From: G965216695 sp965216695
Lineage (GTDB): Bacteria > Pseudomonadota > Gammaproteobacteria > Pseudomonadales > Azotimanducaceae
DNA: 64,000 nt
NCBI GenBank assembly: GCA_965216695.1
Contig: OZ244212.1
Location: 248,001 to 312,000, forward strand
Direction: 5' to 3'
Part shown: positions 9,057-17,469 of the stretch, piece by piece
How positions within the stretch are numbered: position 1 is the stretch's first letter
How the letters are laid out: each line of letters starts with the position of its first letter
Made by a program: the position numbers and the translations under genes
The notes under the pieces: model-generated
What the model was told of the DNA's origin: nothing
The model's input: the letters and a program-made list of their open reading frames with translations, nothing else
Databases searched by the model: none

Positions 9057-10182
9057 CTCGACACACGCAGACTACGCGATCGATTGGGACGACGAACGGA
9101 TCGAACTCGATACCACGCCGTTGTCGATTGGTCGCGACATGGAGTGCGACGTACTGGCCGCTGGCGAGGACGTCCTCGACTATCACGCGCGTATCGAACT
9201 GCAGGATCGCGGTCCCGTCGTGCACCCCGCCGCCGAGGCGACCGTACGCGTCAATGACCAGGAGGTCGACTTCAGCCTTTCGCTTGTACCCGACGATACG
9301 GTTGTGATCGGCGCGGAGCAGCTGCACGTTCGGTGGATCGGACCACCCGCACCCGAGCGGGAATGGTGGCTGCATGCCAGCAAATCTGACGACGTGGTTA
9401 AACTCGGGGAACTGCTGGAGATCGGCCGCGCACCCGAGAGCGGCATTCAATTCGACGACGACCACGTTTCGCGCAATCACGCCCAGGTACGGTGCGACGG
9501 CAACGTATGGCTCACTGATCTCGGCTCGGCCAACGGAACCTTCGTAAACGGCGAGCGGGTCATTGGTTCGGTACGCCTGTTCCACGGTGATTTCGTATCG
9601 TTCGACCGGTACGAGTATCAGCTGATCGGCACCGGAGACGATCTTACCCCGGTGCGCCGCGTAGACCCGAGTGAACCCGAAGAGGCCGAGCCGATCGGCG
9701 GATCGGCATCGCTCTCGGTGGACACCACCGAAATCGACTACGTCGCAGCCAATCCGGAGGGCGCATCGACGCTGCCCCAGACCGAAGAAACCGGAGCATT
9801 TTTCCTCGGCGTCAACGAGCCTGTAACGGGCCTGACATTTCGCATCTCCATGGGCCGGACCGTGATCGGCCGGGAGAACGCGTGCGATGTGGTTCTGAAC
9901 GATCCCACCGTCAGCGCAAAGCACGCCGAGGTGGTGATGCGCCCGGAGAGCTGTACGGTGACGAACATGATGGCCACCAACGGCACGCGTGTGAACGGCG
10001 ACACCGTGAGCAGTGTGGTACTGGCTGACGGCGACGTACTGCGGTTCGGGCGGGTCACGTTGGTGTACAAAGACGTGCCCACGACGCGCGCCGAGACGCT
10101 GCTGCTGAAGCGAACCCAGTGGATGATGCTGCTTGGATCCATTGCGCTCGCCGGCGTGCTCACGCTGCTGATCTTCCTCTAG
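9049..10182 (+). CDS. Triple-FHA protein with C-terminal membrane anchor
   Basis: Three FHA domains are visible by their IGR...(S/A)xxHA...NGT pattern: IGRDMECDVL (partly degenerate), IGRAPESGIQF with SRNHAQV and GSANGTFVNG, and IGRENACDVVL with SAKHAEV and ATNGTRVNG. A hydrophobic tail (WMMLLGSIALAGVLTLLIFL) at the very C terminus makes it tail-anchored with the FHA domains in the cytosol. FHA domains bind phosphothreonine, so the upstream kinase is the likely partner. No ATG, GTG or TTG exists in frame between the upstream stop at 8956 and the TTG at 9121. That TTG would remove the first strand of FHA1. I therefore propose CTG 9049, overlapping the kinase stop and giving 377 residues. Confidence 0.82.
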   Translation: MSNSTHADYAIDWDDERIELDTTPLSIGRDMECDVLAAGEDVLDYHARIELQDRGPVVHPAAEATVRVNDQEVDFSLSLVPDDTVVIGAEQLHVRWIGPPAPEREWWLHASKSDDVVKLGELLEIGRAPESGIQFDDDHVSRNHAQVRCDGNVWLTDLGSANGTFVNGERVIGSVRLFHGDFVSFDRYEYQLIGTGDDLTPVRRVDPSEPEEAEPIGGSASLSVDTTEIDYVAANPEGASTLPQTEETGAFFLGVNEPVTGLTFRISMGRTVIGRENACDVVLNDPTVSAKHAEVVMRPESCTVTNMMATNGTRVNGDTVSSVVLADGDVLRFGRVTLVYKDVPTTRAETLLLKRTQWMMLLGSIALAGVLTLLIFL

Positions 10183-10256
10183 CACCCAAACGCAGCGGCG
10201 GTTGCCTGCGTTGGCTGGTTCTCCTATTCTCAGCGGCCGTTCAACGGGGACCGTCA

Positions 10257-11156
10257 ATGGTACAGATTCCGTTCCGGCGAGAACTCGATTTCGAGTACGG
10301 CAAAGTGCAACCCATTGCGCCGGGTATACGCCGCGTAGTCGCGAACAATCCGAGTCCGTTCACGCTGCACGGCACGGGTACGTACATTGTGGGCGAGGGC
10401 AACGTTTGCGTGATCGATCCCGGGCCCGCGGATCCGCACCACATCAGCGCACTCGTCGACGGGCTTGCAGACGAGCGCATCACCCATGTGCTAGTGACCC
10501 ACACCCACATGGATCACTCTCCCGGATGCGCGTTGCTACGCGAATTTTCTGACGCGCCCACCTACGCCTACGGCCCGCACGGTGCCGGTAAGCTCGAACA
10601 GGGCGTACCGGTCGAAGAGGGGGGCGACATGGCGTTCGAACCCGACTTCCGCGCCAAGCATGGCGATCGTATCGAAGGTGACGGCTGGACGATCGAGTGC
10701 GTGTACACGCCCGGTCATACCTCGAACCATCTATGCTTCGCGTACATAGAACAGTCCACGCTTTTCACCGGCGACCACGTAATGGGCTGGTCGACCAGCA
10801 TCATCTCGCCCCCCGACGGCGACATGGCCGCATACCATGCGAGCCTGCAGCTCCTGCTTGAACGCGACGACAAGGTGTACTGGCCAACCCACGGCCCGTC
10901 CATTGACGACCCAAAGCCCTTTGTACGCGCGTTCGTCGAACACCGCCGGGAACGCGAAGCGCAGATCATTGATTGTATTGGTCGTGGAATTCACCGAATC
11001 GAAGAGATGGTGCCGGATATGTACGTAGGCACGCCCGAATTCATGTACCCGGCCGCAGCACGCAGCGTGCTTGCCGCAATCGAGTATCTGGTGAGCGAAG
11101 GCCGTTTGCTCGCCGACTCGGGCATTTCTCTCGACGGCGAATACCGGCTGGCGTAA
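10257..11156 (+). CDS. MBL-fold metallo-hydrolase (LACTB2-like)
   Basis: Metallo-beta-lactamase fold protein of 299 residues. The metal-binding motif HTHMDHS (His82, His84, Asp86, His87) is intact. Later ligands are GHTSNH, the Asp in FTGDHV and the His in PTHGP. The C-terminal helical part (REAQIIDCI ... AARSVLAAIEYLVSEGRL) resembles the winged-helix-like extension of the LACTB2/RNase-like group, so a hydrolase acting on nucleic acid or a thioester is plausible. The substrate is unknown. ATG 10257 follows GGGGACC. It lies 74 bp after the FHA gene and may be its own unit. It converges with the histidine kinase gene. Confidence 0.88.
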   Translation: MVQIPFRRELDFEYGKVQPIAPGIRRVVANNPSPFTLHGTGTYIVGEGNVCVIDPGPADPHHISALVDGLADERITHVLVTHTHMDHSPGCALLREFSDAPTYAYGPHGAGKLEQGVPVEEGGDMAFEPDFRAKHGDRIEGDGWTIECVYTPGHTSNHLCFAYIEQSTLFTGDHVMGWSTSIISPPDGDMAAYHASLQLLLERDDKVYWPTHGPSIDDPKPFVRAFVEHRREREAQIIDCIGRGIHRIEEMVPDMYVGTPEFMYPAAARSVLAAIEYLVSEGRLLADSGISLDGEYRLA

Positions 11157-11198
11157 CCCGAGACGAGTCTCACCGCCGGCGGCATTTCGGAAGTGCAA

Positions 11199-13439
11199 TC
11201 AAACGCTGGGCGCGATGCTGGCCGCGGTTTCTCCCGTTACCGTCATGTCACCCGACCGGACCACCGGCAACTGCACAACGATGGCAACCCCGGAGCCGTC
11301 AATCAGGTTCATCGCGCGCACGAACCCACCGTGGTGCTCTGCAATCACTCGCACAACGTACAGCCCAAGGCCGAAGTGAAGTCGATTCTGCGGTCCACGG
11401 TGGGTCACCATCGAGTCGAACAGCGACGTCTGTTCCCCTTCGGGTAACACCGGCCCGCGGTTTGCGACCGTAATCTGCAGATAGTCCCGATACGTGTCCA
11501 GCTGAATCTTGATTGGACTGTCGCCGCGGTGGAAATCGATCGCGTTGTCGATAATCTTGTCCATCAACTGCTCAATGCGAAAGTCCGAAACGTTCGCGTG
11601 CACCGGGTGCGTCGTACCTCGATACACAAAGCTGCAATCCTGATGCGTGATCCGGCAGTTGGCCACATAGCTCTGCAGCAGTTCCTGAATATCGATCACT
11701 TCCAGTTCTTCCGCTTCAAGCGAATCTTCAAGGCTTGCCGCATCCGCCAGATTCTGCACGATCATGCCAATTCGCAGGACGCCGCGCTTTGCGCTCTCCA
11801 GGTATTTGCTGTCCGCTACCTCGGGGACTTCACTCGCCAGGTTCTGAAGCGACGTGCTCAGCACGTTCAACGGATTGTTGATCTCATGGCGCAGCGTGCG
11901 CGGCATGGTTTCCAGAAACGTGTTGTGCTGATGCAGTTTGGTCAACATGTTGGAAACGCTTCTGGCGAGATCACCGATTTCGTCGCCTGCATCCATTTCG
12001 CTGCGCAGCGAGCTTGTGCGCAATCGGCCATGACTGTCGATCGCAGCGCTCGCTTCGCGTCGCAGATTGCGGATGCGCCAGGCCAGGCGCGCTGCAAACG
12101 CGAGCAGTGCGATAAACACCGCAAATAGGCTCGCAATCGAAAACAGCACGCCACGTTCGATGGTCGAACGTTGGAACGCGAGAATCTCTTCGATGTTCTG
12201 CTCCAGAACCACCGCGCCGAGCACACCGCCGGAAGAAACGATCGGGTGCGCGGCGATAATGACTTCCTGATCCTTGCCGACCATGCGGCGCAGAGCAATC
12301 GGCTGACCCTCCAGCGCCTCTTCGATCGACCGGTCCACAACTCGCTGAGACGCGCGTTCTGACATCCGCCCGGCCAGTTCTTCTCCGGTGGTCAGATAGT
12401 GCAGGATCGGCCGCAGTGCCTGAAACCACTCGCCAAAGCGCGAATACCAGTGGCGTTCGTCCGTCTCGGTGTCCGAAACGGCATAGGTGCCTGTTTCCGC
12501 GCGAACGCGCTGTTTCGCATCCAGTACCAGAATGCGGGCACCGGAAAAGCCGAGGCCTTCGACAATCTTCAGTACCTCGGTCGATCGCAGCACCACCAGG
12601 TTGAAGCTCTCCTTACCGGCGGTGGGAAGGGTCTGAGTCGCGTGCACCAGCGCGCCGGAAACCGGATCGTCGACGTCTACGACCGTTACACCGAAATAGC
12701 GTCGCGAACCGAGCATATCGAGCGGCAATCGCAGTTCCGCTTCATACCCTGTGTCGGTCAGACGCACAAAACCCAGCATATCGTTGACCGGCGTGCCTTG
12801 CTCTGCAAACCGCCATTCACCGTCCATCTGATACGCGGTGGTAATACCCGGCTCCTGGAATGTGAACGCTATGCGAGCGTCTTCGCCATCATTGCGTATG
12901 AAGGTCACCCGGATATGATCGGCGAGATCCAGTCGTAGATGATCGGGCCTGCGAAACACGGCGTTGCCGTCGCGCACGCTAAGAAAGGCATGCAGCTGAC
13001 CGCCGCGCTCACCGAGAAGAATCTGGAAATCACCGTCCTCGGTACCGGACTCCGATCCGAACGACAGGAACCGGCTGGACAAGGCCTCACCCCAGTCGCC
13101 GAACTCGCCATCGATTCGGACGACCTGCTCCAGCGAATGCGCGAAGAGCGATTCGTAGTTTTCGAGCGTTACCGGCAGGTCGTTGAAGAGCTCTACACGG
13201 TCGTTGAACAGCGTGGAGATCCCCTCAGCCATCTTGAGTTGGGCGAGCTTCTGGCCCTCGATTAGCAGTCGCTCGGTTTCCACGAGCTGTCGGTAGCTGA
13301 ACCACGGTATTACCAGCAGCGTCAAAGCGAGCAGCAGAATCTTGGTGCCAAGCCGGGGACCGCCGCCGCGCCTGCGCTGCGAGCTGCGTTGCGGCGCGTC
13401 GATTCCGCCGCTGGTGCCGTTGACTGTGGAGTCTGCCAT
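11199..13439 (-). CDS. Sensor histidine kinase, dedicated-sortase-system-like
   Basis: Histidine kinase of 746 residues. A first membrane helix lies at about 33-47. A large periplasmic region follows, in which residues 108-260 (RIDGEFGDWGEA onward) look like a CBM9/DOMON-type beta-sandwich. A second helix is at about 430-452, then HAMP and the H-box TLRHEINNPLNVL (His518). The C terminus has a HATPase domain with N-box DKIIDNAIDF and G-box FGLGLYVV. Size, layout and the partner regulator resemble the proteobacterial dedicated sortase system kinase, but no sortase or sortase substrate is in the window. The H-box sequence also differs from what I recall for that family, so the assignment is tentative. 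It lies 67 bp downstream of its regulator on the same strand. Confidence 0.85.
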   Translation of the reverse strand: MADSTVNGTSGGIDAPQRSSQRRRGGGPRLGTKILLLALTLLVIPWFSYRQLVETERLLIEGQKLAQLKMAEGISTLFNDRVELFNDLPVTLENYESLFAHSLEQVVRIDGEFGDWGEALSSRFLSFGSESGTEDGDFQILLGERGGQLHAFLSVRDGNAVFRRPDHLRLDLADHIRVTFIRNDGEDARIAFTFQEPGITTAYQMDGEWRFAEQGTPVNDMLGFVRLTDTGYEAELRLPLDMLGSRRYFGVTVVDVDDPVSGALVHATQTLPTAGKESFNLVVLRSTEVLKIVEGLGFSGARILVLDAKQRVRAETGTYAVSDTETDERHWYSRFGEWFQALRPILHYLTTGEELAGRMSERASQRVVDRSIEEALEGQPIALRRMVGKDQEVIIAAHPIVSSGGVLGAVVLEQNIEEILAFQRSTIERGVLFSIASLFAVFIALLAFAARLAWRIRNLRREASAAIDSHGRLRTSSLRSEMDAGDEIGDLARSVSNMLTKLHQHNTFLETMPRTLRHEINNPLNVLSTSLQNLASEVPEVADSKYLESAKRGVLRIGMIVQNLADAASLEDSLEAEELEVIDIQELLQSYVANCRITHQDCSFVYRGTTHPVHANVSDFRIEQLMDKIIDNAIDFHRGDSPIKIQLDTYRDYLQITVANRGPVLPEGEQTSLFDSMVTHRGPQNRLHFGLGLYVVRVIAEHHGGFVRAMNLIDGSGVAIVVQLPVVRSGDMTVTGETAASIAPSV

Positions 13440-13506
13440 TGTCTGTTACGCGTGCCGGCGAAAGCTCAGCGTTGGTAATGGCGGGAAAACCGGACCCTGC
13501 GCGTCG

Positions 13507-14211
13507 TCACTGATCCGGCGCCCATCGGTAACCGAAACCATACTCACTCTTAATGCACGCAAAGCTCTCGTCCGCCTTCTCGAATTTCTTGCGGATGTTA
13601 CGCATGTGCGTATTGATCGTGTTGTTGGTGACGAGGCTCTGCATCGTCGCGTTCATCAGCGTTTCATAGCTGACGGCATGGCCGGGGACCCGCACCAGTT
13701 TCGCAAGCATGCGGAATTCCGTACCCGAGAGGTCTATGCGTTCGCCTTTCCACGACACGAGCAACGCGTCCTGGTCGAGCGTGAGGCTGCCGATCTTCTT
13801 CGCCGACGGACTCTCCTGTTCTTCGTTTTCCGTGCGCACTTCGTTGATGCGAAGCAGCGATGAAATGCGTTCGGCCAGGTAGTCCAGACTGATGGGCTTC
13901 GGCAGATAGTCCCAAGCGCCCAGTCGCAGTCCGGAAATCTTGTCGATCTCGTTGATCCGTTCCGTCAGAAAGATAACCGGCAACGATGGCGCGCGCGCCA
14001 GCAAGTCGCGGCACAACTGGAATCCTGCATCGACTTCATCACCCAGGATGATGTCCAGAATAACCAGGTCGGGCAGCTGGGCGTCGAACCCTTTCAGGGC
14101 CTCTTCGCGGCTTGCATAGGCCATCACGTTGTAGCCTTTGTTCGTCACCGCATCGCGATAGTTCGCGCGCTGGTCCGGGTCGTCCTCAACGATGGCGATG
14201 GTCTTTGCCAT
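13507..14211 (-). CDS. OmpR/PhoB-type response regulator, dedicated-sortase-system-like
   Basis: DNA-binding response regulator of 234 residues. The receiver domain carries the acidic pair ED(D) at 9-11, phospho-acceptor Asp53 in LVILDIILGDE and the LPKP lysine loop. A C-terminal winged helix (about 135-234) has the NTINTHMRNIRKKF recognition region and ends YGFGYRW. The LDIILGDEVDAGFQLCRDL stretch strongly recalls the regulator paired with dedicated sortase kinases in gammaproteobacteria. It is first in a two-gene unit with the kinase and is transcribed divergently from pnuC. Confidence 0.9.
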   Translation of the reverse strand: MAKTIAIVEDDPDQRANYRDAVTNKGYNVMAYASREEALKGFDAQLPDLVILDIILGDEVDAGFQLCRDLLARAPSLPVIFLTERINEIDKISGLRLGAWDYLPKPISLDYLAERISSLLRINEVRTENEEQESPSAKKIGSLTLDQDALLVSWKGERIDLSGTEFRMLAKLVRVPGHAVSYETLMNATMQSLVTNNTINTHMRNIRKKFEKADESFACIKSEYGFGYRWAPDQ

Positions 14212-14360
14212 GAATACCGGTACGTTTGTGTGTAGGCCGCCATTCTACCCGACAGCGACATCGTGGAGGGAACCCTTCGCGCGCTTCGCGACCGAGGCCG
14301 CTGCGCTTGCGTGCAATCGGTCGCCCCGGCAAGCTCCGCTCTTTGTGTCGCAGGCACACG

Positions 14361-14969
14361 ATGCAGGAACTCTGGCTCGCGTTGACGGAAATGGCCTGGC
14401 TCGAAGCCGCAGGACTCGCATCCGGCATTCTCTGCGTGTGGCTATTGATCCGGGAAAATGTCTGGACGTTCCCGATCGGGCTGCTCTACGCCGCCATATC
14501 CGTAGTGGTCTTTGCCCGTACCCGGCTTTATGGCGACGTAGCCCTCAGCATGTACTACGTGGCCATGAACGCGTACGGGTGGGTGTACTGGGTGTCACGT
14601 GGTGAGCGTACCTCGACCGATGATCTCGCGGTTACGCGCATGCCGGCACGCTGGTATCCCGTCGCCGTCGTCGTACTCGTCCTCTGCACGTTCGGCATCG
14701 GTTGGCTGCTCGCAAACCGTACCGACGCCAACTTTGCGTACTGGAATGCGGCCACCACTTCCGGCAGCCTGCTGGCGATGTGGATGACCGCGCGCAAATA
14801 CATCGAAAACTGGTGGCTGTGGCTCGCGGTGGACGTGGTGGCCGTCGGTGTCTATATCGCGAGCGGTATTCTGCTGTACGCGTTGCTCTATCTGCTCTAT
14901 CTCGGCATGGCCGTATGGGGGTACCGTTCGTGGCGGCACAGTCTACGCGCGCACGCATCCTCTGCCTGA
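14361..14969 (+). CDS. pnuC: Nicotinamide riboside transporter PnuC
   Basis: Membrane protein of 202 residues with about seven hydrophobic helices. It matches the PnuC family by ENVWTFPIGLLYAAISV near the N terminus, YYVAMNAYGWVYW in the middle and ENWWLWLAVDVVAVGVYI near the C terminus. PnuC takes up nicotinamide riboside by facilitated diffusion, and intracellular phosphorylation traps it. That fits the following gene, a NadR-like kinase whose start overlaps the pnuC 3' end by 40 bp. ATG 14361 is the only good start at the family N terminus. Confidence 0.92.
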   Translation: MQELWLALTEMAWLEAAGLASGILCVWLLIRENVWTFPIGLLYAAISVVVFARTRLYGDVALSMYYVAMNAYGWVYWVSRGERTSTDDLAVTRMPARWYPVAVVVLVLCTFGIGWLLANRTDANFAYWNAATTSGSLLAMWMTARKYIENWWLWLAVDVVAVGVYIASGILLYALLYLLYLGMAVWGYRSWRHSLRAHASSA

Positions 14970-15460
14970 CGGGCAGTGAATCGACGGGTAAGACCACACT
15001 CGCCGGCGAGCTGGCTAAGCAACTGCGCGCTTACGTCGTGCCCGAATTCGCGCGCACCTATCTCGCAGGGCGCACACAGTACTCGTTCGACGACGTGCGT
15101 CGAATCGCGCGCGGACAAACGGCGCTGGAACGCGCAGCCGTGCTGCGTTCGTCGGGCGTGATCGTCTGCGACACGGACCTGCTGGTGATCGCCGTGTGGT
15201 GCGAAGTGAAGTATGGACGCGTACCGGCAGAAGTTGAGATGGGGCTTCGCAATGCACCTAGCCGGTTATACCTGCTGACCGCGCCCGATCTGCCCTGGGA
15301 GGATGATCCGTTACGCGAATCCGGCGGCGAACGCGACGCTCTGCACGCCCGCTATCTACGGCGTTTGAACCGTCTCGAGCGTCCCTTCACCGTTGTTAGC
15401 GGCCAGGGCGAATCTCGTATCAACCGTGCGATGGACGCCGCCCACGCGTGGTTGCGTTGA
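14930..15460 (+). CDS. NadR-like ATPase, probable ribosylnicotinamide kinase
   Basis: P-loop protein of 176 residues with Walker A GSESTGKTT, then PEFARTYL and VCDTDLLVIAVW. These are the hallmarks of the kinase half of NadR. The adenylyltransferase and helix-turn-helix parts of full NadR are absent, so this is a stand-alone kinase converting nicotinamide riboside to NMN. Start GTG 14930 is preferred because a G-run lies eight bases upstream; ATG 14915 is an alternative. It overlaps pnuC by 40 bp, which implies translational coupling of uptake and trapping, and overlaps the convergent APH-type gene by 41 bp. Confidence 0.85.
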   Translation: MAAQSTRARILCLTGSESTGKTTLAGELAKQLRAYVVPEFARTYLAGRTQYSFDDVRRIARGQTALERAAVLRSSGVIVCDTDLLVIAVWCEVKYGRVPAEVEMGLRNAPSRLYLLTAPDLPWEDDPLRESGGERDALHARYLRRLNRLERPFTVVSGQGESRINRAMDAAHAWLR

Positions 15461-16262
15461 TTTCTGCGAGCCGCGCCGCGCTCCACCACAGCTGCTCGGC
15501 GATCTCGGGTCGACGGTTCCCGCTGCTCCAGGCGGCAAGCGCGAACGCGTACTCGCGTAGCCAGAACAGCTGCAACGTACGCCGAAGTTCCGTGCTTCGC
15601 GGCGGTGCGTCGCCCAGCGCGGCCGCGTAGCGACCGGCAACCCGCGCGAAGCCCGCGGGCGGGAATCCAAGTCCTTGGTGCGCGCAGGCCAGGTCGAACA
15701 GCCGCACATTGCGACCGAACCACGCCCAATCGAGCGTAATCCAGCCCGCGGGTTGGGGTTCTGCAGCAATTACGTTCCAGGGGTTCAGATCGTTGTGGCG
15801 GGAAACGAGGGACACGCCCGCTTCCTCGTACCACGCCACAACGCGCTCGAGCAGCGCGTTTGCCCACGCGGGCGCTTCGGACGAGCTCAACCAACCACGA
15901 ATTTGATCGATCACCGGATACAGGCGCGCGGTATCCGGCATCGCCCGGTGCAACCCAACCGCGTATCGCACCACGTCGAGCGACGTCACCTCCACGTCTA
16001 CCAGGAGCGGCCCAGGCTGCCAGCGCGTGATCAACGTGCCCACCTGAAAATCCGCGGCAACCACGCCGGCATGCGTCGGTCGGGACACGCTCCCATAAAA
16101 GTCGGCCTCGGCAGGACTCGGTTCCGGCGCGCGTGGAATGCGCACGACAAACCGCCCGTCGTCAGTCGTAAACGCGAAGTTATCGTTCGTGTATCCGCCC
16201 GGTAAGTAGACGATGTCTCGAATCGCGACTGGACCCAACAGGCCGCGAACCGTGCGGCGCAC
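15420..16262 (-). CDS. APH/choline kinase-like phosphotransferase
   Basis: Aminoglycoside-phosphotransferase-fold kinase of about 280 residues. The N-lobe has LPGGYTNDNF and RFVVRIPR with a catalytic arginine/lysine region. The Brenner motif is HNDLNPWNV, followed by ITLDWAWFGRN with the metal-binding Asp. The pattern is closest to choline/ethanolamine or thiamine kinase-like proteins; the substrate is not readable. The frame is open to 16640, but that stretch overlaps the AraC gene. GTG 16262, 20 bp after the AraC stop, gives a sensible N terminus. It lies downstream of the AraC gene on the same strand. Confidence 0.82.
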   Translation of the reverse strand: MRRTVRGLLGPVAIRDIVYLPGGYTNDNFAFTTDDGRFVVRIPRAPEPSPAEADFYGSVSRPTHAGVVAADFQVGTLITRWQPGPLLVDVEVTSLDVVRYAVGLHRAMPDTARLYPVIDQIRGWLSSSEAPAWANALLERVVAWYEEAGVSLVSRHNDLNPWNVIAAEPQPAGWITLDWAWFGRNVRLFDLACAHQGLGFPPAGFARVAGRYAAALGDAPPRSTELRRTLQLFWLREYAFALAAWSSGNRRPEIAEQLWWSAARLAEINATTRGRRPSHG

Positions 16263-16282
16263 GTTACTTTCGCTGGCTGGCG

Positions 16283-17317
16283 TTATGCGTGCAGCCCTCG
16301 GAGAAACGTGCGCATTTGTTTTGGAGAGCGTCCACTCCACCGGACGAACGCCCGGCGGAAGTTCGTGGCCTCCGTAAATCCGAGCAATTCGCCAATCTGC
16401 TGTACCGACAGATCGGTTGAGCGCAGGTAATCCTCGGCAAGCCTCAGACGGACCTGATCCAGCAGCATCTGAAACGACGTTCCTTCCGACGACAAACGCC
16501 GTCGGAGCGTTCGTTCGCTCAGGTTCAACTCGCGTGCAGCGTCCGCCGCCGACATCGTTACGCCGCGCGCCAGCAGCTTCTGTCGAAGCTGATTGGATAC
16601 CGTGCTGCTGGCCGCGATCTCCTCCAGCAGGCTCTGGCACGAACGTTCGAGCAACTGAGCCGCGTCTTCGTTGGCCTGCAGCACGGGCAACGCCAACGCG
16701 GCCTCGGGCAGCACATAGCGGGTGAGTGGCGCGTTGTAGCGCAGATCAGTACCTAGATAGCGGCGGTGGACTTCCGGGTCCGCTGGCGAACCAAACGCCA
16801 GATCCAGCCACAACGGATCAATTCGACGCCCGGTCAATTGCGTGAGCAACGGCCTGAACCCGGACACGAGATCTTCAACGACGCTCCGGAAAACCGCATG
16901 GGTAAGCCGAAAACTGTTGTGAACCTCTAAGAACGCGTTGCCATTCTCTGTGCGAAAACTCATCTCACAGAGGGGACCTGCGGTCTCGTAGTACTTCATC
17001 GCAATGTTGATTGCTTTGCCAACATCGGCCGCGCTCATCATTGCGTAGCCCAGAATCCCGTAGTCCGCAAGCGTGAAGCGGTCTGCGCCGCGAAGGAAGA
17101 AGTCATCACCCGGTTTCGAATCAACAATCGCCTGGTACAGCGCTACGAGGCGCTCCGCGGACACCCGATAGCCCTCCACAGCGGCAGCGGTTTTCGATAC
17201 GCCCACCATCAGCCAAAGCTCGGACGCCGGGTGTCCGAACGCCCCCATCCGCTCAATCAATCGAATGGCATTGCGAAGCGGTACGGTTCTATGTCTGAGC
17301 TTGCTGTCCAGAGGCAC
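16283..17317 (-). CDS. AraC-family regulator (arabinose-binding-like N-terminal domain)
   Basis: Transcription regulator of 344 residues. The N-terminal 200 residues match the Arabinose_bd-type domain common in AraC regulators of catabolic genes (LADYGILGYAMMSAADVGKAI). The C-terminal AraC domain has two helix-turn-helix motifs: MSAADAARELNLSERTLRRRLSSEG and SVQQIGELLGFTEATNFRRAFVRWSGRSPKQMR. GTG 17317 has AAGGAA just upstream. The neighbouring target is unclear: the APH-type gene follows it, and the di-iron protein gene diverges upstream across about 150 bp. Confidence 0.9.
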   Translation of the reverse strand: MPLDSKLRHRTVPLRNAIRLIERMGAFGHPASELWLMVGVSKTAAAVEGYRVSAERLVALYQAIVDSKPGDDFFLRGADRFTLADYGILGYAMMSAADVGKAINIAMKYYETAGPLCEMSFRTENGNAFLEVHNSFRLTHAVFRSVVEDLVSGFRPLLTQLTGRRIDPLWLDLAFGSPADPEVHRRYLGTDLRYNAPLTRYVLPEAALALPVLQANEDAAQLLERSCQSLLEEIAASSTVSNQLRQKLLARGVTMSAADAARELNLSERTLRRRLSSEGTSFQMLLDQVRLRLAEDYLRSTDLSVQQIGELLGFTEATNFRRAFVRWSGRSPKQMRTFLRGLHA

Positions 17318-17469
17318 TTTGCGTTCCTTGAACCCGCGTTCTGAAGGCCATTTCAGGAGCGGAGATAGCAGGATCGTGCGAGCACTCCGTCTCGTCTTTC
17401 GCCTAATGTCCGCATTTGATCTTTAATTGTCAAGAATGAACCTTTCTGCCATCGGTACTCAGATCGAGA

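Noticed and set aside
8611..10257. Minus-strand open frame of 548 codons opposite the FHA gene
   Set aside because: Composition is Arg/His/Val-rich in the typical antisense way; the FHA motifs on the plus strand are clear.
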